Of a stretch of DNA of 10,297 nt, positions 1 to 4,999 are shown one piece after another (positions within the stretch are counted from its first letter, which is position 1; each line of letters opens with the position of its first letter). The stretch is from an uncultured Acetatifactor sp. GTDB lineage: Bacteria; Bacillota; Clostridia; Lachnospirales; Lachnospiraceae. The position numbers were made by a program, and so were the translations under genes. The stretch spans positions 1 to 10,297 of the forward strand of contig CAJTLR010000097.1 in the NCBI GenBank assembly GCA_910577185.1. The letters run 5' to 3'. The notes under the pieces were generated by a model, which was given only the letters and a program-made list of their open reading frames with translations, ran no database searches and was not told where the DNA came from.

Positions 1-2
1 TT

Positions 3-248
3 ATAGGGACAGTCTGCGCTTTTTTATCCCCCGCAAGATTCTGTTTCATAGTAATCACAGACTATAAGCCCACTCAAAAAGAAGCTTTAAAACTCATGGC
101 CACAGTGCTGGACAGAGTGAAGCCTGAAAGCCAGATCCAGAAGCATGTCACCTTCCACTATCCCTGTACGATTACGATTGGTCTGTCCGTAACAGCCTAT
201 ATAGATCCTCCTTCTTTTTCTCCCAGGAATACTTTTTGTAACTTATAA
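3..248 (+). pseudogene. Possible interrupted 3' portion of an unidentified plus-strand gene
   Basis: The plus-strand frame beginning at base 3 is open from the window edge to a TAA at 246-248. Its translation from about base 54 looks like genuine protein (ITDYKPTQKEALKLM, then TVLDRVKPESQIQKHVTF) until about base 206. After that the sequence turns AT-rich and belongs to the neighbouring minus-strand gene. No start codon is needed inside the window, so the gene would begin before base 1. I do not recognise the family. A short beta strand followed by an amphipathic helix ending in KPES is loosely like the end of some phage tail proteins, but this is not secure. The simplest reading is a gene cut by arrival of the NACHT cassette. 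It may also be chance, since no other homology evidence is visible. Confidence 0.25.
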
Positions 249-2622
249 TATCATCACTTCCTTTCCTATAAACCCTTGCTTCGAATAAAGCGCATTTCTG
301 TTCTTTTAAATACGAAATCTGTTCTTCACAAAATAATCCTCCAGCGAGATTTGCATCCGTTATCCGCATTTTTGTTAAATCTACTCCCCTAAAATCCACA
401 TCTTCAAATATTGCTTCTGTTAACTCGGTATATTCAAATTCTACTTCTGATAAGATTACGCCCTTAAACGTTGCCTGTGACAAATCCGCTCTGGATAAAT
501 TAACATTGCTTAGTCTGGAATTTATAAATCTTGCTCTCCGCAGGTTTGAACCGCAAAGATTCACTCCGTGTAAATCGGAATAACTGATATCCGCACCCGC
601 CAGATATACTCCGTTTAAATCTGTATCCGCAGAATGATCTTCTCCTGTCGAAACATATCTCAAATTTAAATCTTCTCTTTTATTATATTGTATATATTTA
701 CACAACATATCATCCAACTCTAAATTGATCTTCCCCCATAAATGCAGTACATCAAGCATATTGGCAAATATATTCATTTCGCATTCCATTGAATTCGTAC
801 ATCGTCCATTGATATGAAAGGTCATGCCATCCTGCATCATTAATTGAAATGTTTCATATATTCTGTCATATTTTCCACATAAGTCATCTTTGGTTTGAAA
901 TCTATATCGCAGGTAATCCCTAATCTCCCCGGACAGTCTATTTCTTTTAAACATACTCCCTAAAGCATCTGCAAAATCCACACTGAACCCATTTATGCTT
1001 TTGTCAAGCACCTCAAAAATGTATTCGGCGACAAAATATTCATATATGGACTTATGTATAAACTCAATGCTTAAATCTGTTTTTTCAAAAAGATGTTTAA
1101 TGGGAAATTCCAATACACTTATATTACTGCCCTGAAAATCAAGTCTGGGAATCCTGCCTTCTTTTCTTTCTATTGATAAGTTATTCCTCTCAAACATCTC
1201 AAAGGCTGTTTTTCTCAAAAAGTCCAAATAAGATATTATATTTTTCTTATTTCTCAGCGGATGCGCACCGCCATCATACCCTTCCCCTTTATAAGAAAAC
1301 CTGTCGAATATGCCTCCTTTTTCAGCAAAAATACGATTATATAAATCAGGCCTTGTGGCATCTTCCGTAATACTAATATCTGACATAATTGCCATATATA
1401 ATATCACCGGTATCCCAATAATACTTGTATCATTTATTTTATATCCCTCCAGCGTGCCATTTGTTATAATATGATAAAATCTGCAAATTCTCATTATGTC
1501 AAAAGGCTTCAGATTTACGATACTTTGAAACCCTTTTTCATCAATATATTCAAATCTTGATGTAATAATAATTTTTATATTATCGTAATCCAAAATGTCG
1601 TTCCAAAAATCATTTAATAAAGTGTTACGGTTGGATACTGATTTAATTTCATCAAACCCATCCAACACTAAAATGCTATTCTCCAAATCTGCTTTTTTGC
1701 ACTCCAATGTATAAATAACCGCTTTTAGTAATCCGTTTTTTAAATCTTCATTTTCCCAGCTGCGAAACCTGAGTATTATAATGTTATCATTTTCTCTGTA
1801 TTGATTCGCAATCCATGACACTATGCTTGATTTCCCCATTCCCGGAGCGCCCTGTATCAGCAAATTGGTACTTTTTTTAGAATGAATAACACCATCTATT
1901 ACTTTGTGAAGTTTATCTTCAAGCCAGAATTCTATTTGGTACCCGTTTTTATAAAGTGTATAATCAGGCATAATAAAAGCGTCTGCCAAAGTGACAGGAT
2001 TTTCATCATTATCCATATGGAGAAATAATCTGCTATTCCAATTATCTATATATTTTTGCTTTTCATTATTCCGGAACCGAATGTTGATGTCATTATCTAA
2101 AGGAACCTGTACATAATTTTTCTGAATACTGTCTAATTTTTCATTTGCCTCTTTTATTCCATCCTCTAAATTGTCAACTTTCCACTCTATACTTGATGTT
2201 TTTTTGCTCTCTTTGTCATATTGTAATAATCTGATTTGTCGATACAGCTCTTCATTATCGCTTCTGCCCAGTTCCCGATACAGCAATATATTAAACTCTG
2301 TATATTTATCATCATCAACACACTCGCCAAGAATCTGTAAGCCTGATCTTACAACTTCTATACAGTTATATTCCAGCTTCTTATAACCAGCCAATAACTT
2401 CTCTGCTACCTGAAATATCATTTCCTGTTTATATGCAAATTTATGATAGGTTATTTCATTCAGCGCATTCACAATCACACAATATATTTGCGACTCAATG
2501 TTTTTGTGCTGATCATTCTTATTTATTACCATCTCCTTTATTTTAGTCCATGAAATATCTGTACATCTGCTGATAGCCTCACCTATAAGGCCGCCAATAA
2601 TCGCCTCTTCAAATAGTGTCAT
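172..2622 (-). CDS. NACHT-family STAND NTPase with C-terminal pentapeptide repeats; putative anti-phage NLR-like protein
   Basis: Protein of 816 residues. Residues 1-170 are mostly helical, with a hydrophobic start (EEAIIGGLIGEAI), resembling the helical N-terminal regions of bacterial NACHT proteins. Residues 185-245 form a pre-NACHT linker. The NTPase core has Walker A GAPGMGKSS (258-266), Walker B ILVLDGFDEI (317-326) and a sensor-1-like IIITSR (351-356). A GIPVIL segment (403-408) and a winged-helix-type FIHKSIYEYF (521-530) follow. From residue 669 to 764 a Leu, Ile or Phe occurs at every fifth position, giving 20 consecutive pentapeptide centres and hence about five turns of a right-handed beta-helix, then a short cap. 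The start is chosen by AGGGG nine bases upstream. Base composition is far more AT-rich than in its neighbours, with frequent ATA and TTA codons, suggesting transfer. Known family members couple ATP-driven oligomerisation to phage sensing. The defence role here is inferred. No nuclease, TIR or protease effector is recognisable. Confidence 0.9.
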   Translation of the reverse strand: MTLFEEAIIGGLIGEAISRCTDISWTKIKEMVINKNDQHKNIESQIYCVIVNALNEITYHKFAYKQEMIFQVAEKLLAGYKKLEYNCIEVVRSGLQILGECVDDDKYTEFNILLYRELGRSDNEELYRQIRLLQYDKESKKTSSIEWKVDNLEDGIKEANEKLDSIQKNYVQVPLDNDINIRFRNNEKQKYIDNWNSRLFLHMDNDENPVTLADAFIMPDYTLYKNGYQIEFWLEDKLHKVIDGVIHSKKSTNLLIQGAPGMGKSSIVSWIANQYRENDNIIILRFRSWENEDLKNGLLKAVIYTLECKKADLENSILVLDGFDEIKSVSNRNTLLNDFWNDILDYDNIKIIITSRFEYIDEKGFQSIVNLKPFDIMRICRFYHIITNGTLEGYKINDTSIIGIPVILYMAIMSDISITEDATRPDLYNRIFAEKGGIFDRFSYKGEGYDGGAHPLRNKKNIISYLDFLRKTAFEMFERNNLSIERKEGRIPRLDFQGSNISVLEFPIKHLFEKTDLSIEFIHKSIYEYFVAEYIFEVLDKSINGFSVDFADALGSMFKRNRLSGEIRDYLRYRFQTKDDLCGKYDRIYETFQLMMQDGMTFHINGRCTNSMECEMNIFANMLDVLHLWGKINLELDDMLCKYIQYNKREDLNLRYVSTGEDHSADTDLNGVYLAGADISYSDLHGVNLCGSNLRRARFINSRLSNVNLSRADLSQATFKGVILSEVEFEYTELTEAIFEDVDFRGVDLTKMRITDANLAGGLFCEEQISYLKEQKCALFEARVYRKGSDDIISYKKYSWEKKKEDLYRLLRTDQS

Positions 2623-2645
2623 TTTGTATGTCCCCTTTGTATTAG

Positions 2646-2671
2646 ATAATTATAATCATAATTATAATCAT
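2646..2671. repeat. 12-bp tandem duplication overlapping the NACHT promoter -10 and start region
   Basis: The 14-mer ATAATTATAATCAT occurs at 2646-2659 and again at 2658-2671, so the period is 12 bp. On the minus strand this produces two TATAAT boxes 12 bp apart (2666-2661 and 2654-2649), of which only the upstream one has a good -35. It could be an operator with two half-sites on nearly the same helix face, or simply slippage in AT-rich DNA. Confidence 0.7.
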
Positions 2672-2689
2672 TCCATTGAATCTTATCAA
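2661..2689 (-). promoter_or_regulatory. Sigma-A-type promoter of the NACHT gene
   Basis: On the minus strand TTGATA (2689-2684) is separated by exactly 17 bp from a perfect TATAAT (2666-2661). Transcription would start near 2654, leaving a leader of about 30 nt that contains the AGGGG ribosome binding site. The match is near-consensus, implying substantial expression unless repressed. Confidence 0.75.
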
Positions 2690-2699
2690 CAAAATCCAG

Positions 2700-2855
2700 T
2701 CAGGCAGAGAAGATTCCTCTTCCACTACTCCCGCGTCGGGCGCATGCAGCTCTCCCTGCTAATTTCCTTATTCGCCCCTGCGCAATCGAGTAGGGGAATG
2801 TTCTTCTCCCCTGCCCGCCGTGCGGGGTGCATGTTGCGTCAGCAACAATCTTCAT
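2700..2855 (-). CDS. Candidate 51-residue small ORF, unidentified
   Basis: An ATG at 2855-2853 is preceded by AGGGG with a seven-base spacer, and the frame stays open for 51 codons to a TGA at 2702-2700. The product would be basic and Gly/Arg/Ala-rich, starting MKIVADATCTPHGG and ending SSGRGIFSA. It has no membrane segment or recognisable motif. It lies between the terminator of the upstream operon and the promoter of the NACHT gene, with no promoter of its own that I can see. The DNA is packed with small palindromes, so this may be a structured repeat element that happens to be open rather than a gene. I do not recognise the product. Confidence 0.25.
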   Translation of the reverse strand: MKIVADATCTPHGGQGRRTFPYSIAQGRIRKLAGRAACARRGSSGRGIFSA

Positions 2856-2870
2856 ATGCGCCCCTGCGCA
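2773..2870. repeat. Repeated 12-mer and clustered small palindromes in intergenic DNA
   Basis: CGCCCCTGCGCA occurs at 2773-2784 and 2859-2870. The second copy sits in a perfect inverted repeat, TATGCGC-CCCT-GCGCATA (2855-2872). Nearby are GTTGC-GTCA-GCAAC (2833-2846), CCCGC-CGT-GCGGG (2814-2826) and CCCG-CGT-CGGG (2730-2740). CTACTC (2725-2730) can pair with GAGTAG (2788-2793) to enclose most of the left half. GC-rich, palindrome-dense DNA squeezed between an AT-rich gene and a terminator is typical of dispersed intergenic repeat elements. I cannot name the family. Confidence 0.5.
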
Positions 2871-2871
2871 T

Positions 2872-2910
2872 AAAAATAAGACATATCAGACTTTACATCC
2901 GATATGCCTT
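2872..2910 (-). terminator. Intrinsic terminator closing the kinase-DUF6020 operon region
   Basis: Read on the minus strand, AAGGCATATC (2910-2901) pairs with GATATGTCTT (2887-2878) through 10 bp with one G-U. GGA/TCT extends the stem to 13 bp around a 7-nt loop. ATTTTTA follows immediately. The G-U would be an A-C mismatch on the other strand, fixing the orientation. It lies about 200 nt past the DUF6020 stop codon. Confidence 0.75.
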
Positions 2911-3108
2911 ATCATAAACCATTCTGCCCTGTCAGCCAGAATGCCCTGTTTCCGCTTTGCCGCGTCCGGCCCATTTGGCTGTGTTCCCGTGGACGCGGTT
3001 TCCCTGCAGGTTACAGCGGATATTTTCCGGCCCTGCCGGCGCGGCCGTCAAAGCCGGAGAAATGCCCCGGTCCTTCCCCGGCTTTTCAGGCGGGACTCCG
3101 CAAAAAAT
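2911..3108 (-). other. Hairpin-rich 3' untranslated region of the kinase-DUF6020 operon
   Basis: This stretch holds no convincing gene. On the minus strand it contains three long-range perfect stems in series: AAAGCCGG (3085-3078) with CCGGCTTT (3057-3050); CCGCGTCC (2998-2991) with GGACGCGG (2967-2960); and CATTCTG (2942-2936) with CAGAATG (2925-2919). The intrinsic terminator follows. The first stem lacks a U tract, so it is not an obvious terminator. An ATG at 2974-2972 opens a 20-codon frame that closes at 2912, without a good ribosome binding site. It could be a structured 3' UTR that protects the message, a processed small RNA, or decayed coding sequence. Confidence 0.4.
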
Positions 3109-4986
3109 CTATTCCTCCCGCTGTTTCACCGGCCTCTCCGCTGCCCCATACTCCCCGGGCAGCACAAGCAGGCTTACCAGCACCGGCAGGATAATCATGA
3201 CCGGAAAAATATACCGCAGCTGGACCACCGGTCCCAGCAGCATGGTTGCCATGTAAATCACCGGAAACAAGATAAACACCGCCTGTTTTTTTCTGCCCAG
3301 AAACAGAAATGCCGCAAATACCAGAAACAAACTCCAGAAGTAAAATGCACTCTTAAACAGAACAGACACAATCGGCCAATCATAATAAGAGTTACCGCTT
3401 ACAATTTCTTCCAGTCTTTCTTCCAGCCATGGGAACTTGGATTCATGCAGAATATCCCCTCCAGACGCAATGGCTGCCGAATTATAGGTATAGATTGTCC
3501 CCATCCTGCCTTCCGTGCCATATCCCAGACACTCCGCATAGGATCTGTCGTCCAGAAACCAGTATCCCCGCGTCAGTTCCAGAAAAGCATCAATATACTC
3601 GTTAGGATAACGTATCCCCAGCCGGAACCAGTCTCTTACAAGCTGTACCGTATTATCTTCCCAGGTCTCCGGAAAAGTGGTCACACCCACGATCCCCTTC
3701 ACGGCATCCGAAATGGCCGGATGATAGTCTGCCCAGCACTCCTGGGGAATATAGGAATTCAGCAGCTCCCAGGTCTCTTCATCCAGAGTCTCCCCGTAAT
3801 AATATCCCACCCGGGCCATCTGCATAATAGGCACACTGTACATTTCCACCTTTGCAGGCTCCATTTTGGTTCCTATGGCTGTCTTAATCAGAACCGCCGT
3901 CCCCTTTCCTCCTGCCGTCAGCAGCACACAGAGTAAAAGCACGCGCAGTTTCTCCTTCTTCGGAGCAAACACCAGCCAGAAAAGTCCGAAAACCACAACC
4001 GCATACAAGCAGTTATTGCGGAACTGCACCATAAGACAGCCCGTCACCACCAGCAGGATATCCAGCACAAGCTGCTTTTTTCCCTGGCTGAAAAAAAAAC
4101 GCTCTGCCATCAGCAGAACAAACAGCAAAAAAAGCACGCTGAAAATCACATCTTTCGTGGTACACACCACCATGACAGAATTCAGCGGAAACAATCCGAA
4201 AAAAAGAACTCCGGTCACCGCAGTCCATTTTTTACCCGTCACCCGGAAAAGAAACACATTGGCATAAGCAGCCACAAGGGAATAGACAAGCATTTGAAAC
4301 AATGCCATACATGCCATTCCTGTCTGAATATCCCCCAGCAGATACCCCAGCTGCAGAAATACCCAGATGATCCAGGTATGCGCCAGCGGCTGATAAGGCC
4401 AGAAATGGGCAAACCCCTGTACCGCCTCGTTAATCTGTCTGTGAAAATCATAAGACATGACAATCGGGTAATATGCCAGCCATACGGGAATCAGGCACAG
4501 AAAAACTGCCAGAAAGCTGATTCCATACAGTTTCCCCCATTTCTTCCCCTGATTCTCCGGCATTGCGGCCCTGCCTCCGGCCTTCTCCATTCCTGCAAAC
4601 ACAAAATTCCAAAAAGGAAACACTGCCACCGACAGACAGGCTGCCCCCAAAAGCAGCATTGCTTTTCCCCGGAAACCGCCGCCTGTCATTCCGCCGTTCT
4701 GAAGCTGATACCCCGCAATCATGGTAATGGAAAACAGATAACTCACAATCCCTGCATACCGGATTCTTCGTCCCCTTTGTTTTTTTCCTGCAATGCCATC
4801 CAGTGTCTGCCGCGTCCGGGACAGCAGAAAAAATAATGCCAGAAAAACCGGAATACTCATAACCGAAAAAGATGCCCGGGGTATCCCTGCATGAGTCCCC
4901 AGAACACAAACCCCGTATGTCCCGGCAAAGGCCAGGACAGCCCGTCTTACTTTTTCATTTCCCACCCAGCGCTTAATCTGTTCCAT
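3109..4986 (-). CDS. DUF6020-like polytopic membrane protein, GT-C-type fold suspected
   Basis: Protein of 625 residues from the chosen ATG, which lies 13 nt after the kinase stop with GGGA upstream. A longer in-frame start at 5067 would overlap the kinase gene and is less likely. Roughly a dozen hydrophobic segments fill residues 10-390, with several more in 545-610. An extracytoplasmic loop carries VMSYDFHRQ (Asp180), followed by QPLAHTWIIW. A second loop carries TTKDVIF (Lys278-Asp279), followed later by QFRNNCLY (322-329). Near the C-terminus a QLRYIFP segment (589-595) leads into the last membrane helix. An acidic residue after an early transmembrane helix plus many helices is the usual plan of lipid-linked GT-C glycosyltransferases, and I believe this is the DUF6020 family. 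Transfer of a sugar or similar group to an envelope molecule is inferred, and neither substrate nor donor can be read. It is co-transcribed with the upstream kinase. Confidence 0.75.
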   Translation of the reverse strand: MEQIKRWVGNEKVRRAVLAFAGTYGVCVLGTHAGIPRASFSVMSIPVFLALFFLLSRTRQTLDGIAGKKQRGRRIRYAGIVSYLFSITMIAGYQLQNGGMTGGGFRGKAMLLLGAACLSVAVFPFWNFVFAGMEKAGGRAAMPENQGKKWGKLYGISFLAVFLCLIPVWLAYYPIVMSYDFHRQINEAVQGFAHFWPYQPLAHTWIIWVFLQLGYLLGDIQTGMACMALFQMLVYSLVAAYANVFLFRVTGKKWTAVTGVLFFGLFPLNSVMVVCTTKDVIFSVLFLLFVLLMAERFFFSQGKKQLVLDILLVVTGCLMVQFRNNCLYAVVVFGLFWLVFAPKKEKLRVLLLCVLLTAGGKGTAVLIKTAIGTKMEPAKVEMYSVPIMQMARVGYYYGETLDEETWELLNSYIPQECWADYHPAISDAVKGIVGVTTFPETWEDNTVQLVRDWFRLGIRYPNEYIDAFLELTRGYWFLDDRSYAECLGYGTEGRMGTIYTYNSAAIASGGDILHESKFPWLEERLEEIVSGNSYYDWPIVSVLFKSAFYFWSLFLVFAAFLFLGRKKQAVFILFPVIYMATMLLGPVVQLRYIFPVMIILPVLVSLLVLPGEYGAAERPVKQREE

Positions 4987-4999
4987 AATTTGTTTCCCA

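Noticed and set aside
172..2700. Transposon ends or target-site duplication around the NACHT cassette
   Set aside because: I compared the sequence near 190-250 with that near 2690-2720 and saw no terminal inverted repeat or matching direct repeat, and no transposase is encoded.
2827..3936. Plus-strand open frame of 369 codons antisense to the DUF6020 gene
   Set aside because: Its composition is Arg/His/Pro-rich with no motif or ribosome binding site, and the opposite strand encodes a clear membrane protein, so it is a shadow of that gene.
4294..4836. Plus-strand open frame of 180 codons within the DUF6020 gene
   Set aside because: It is antisense to transmembrane-coding sequence and shows His/Gln/Pro-rich, non-protein-like composition.
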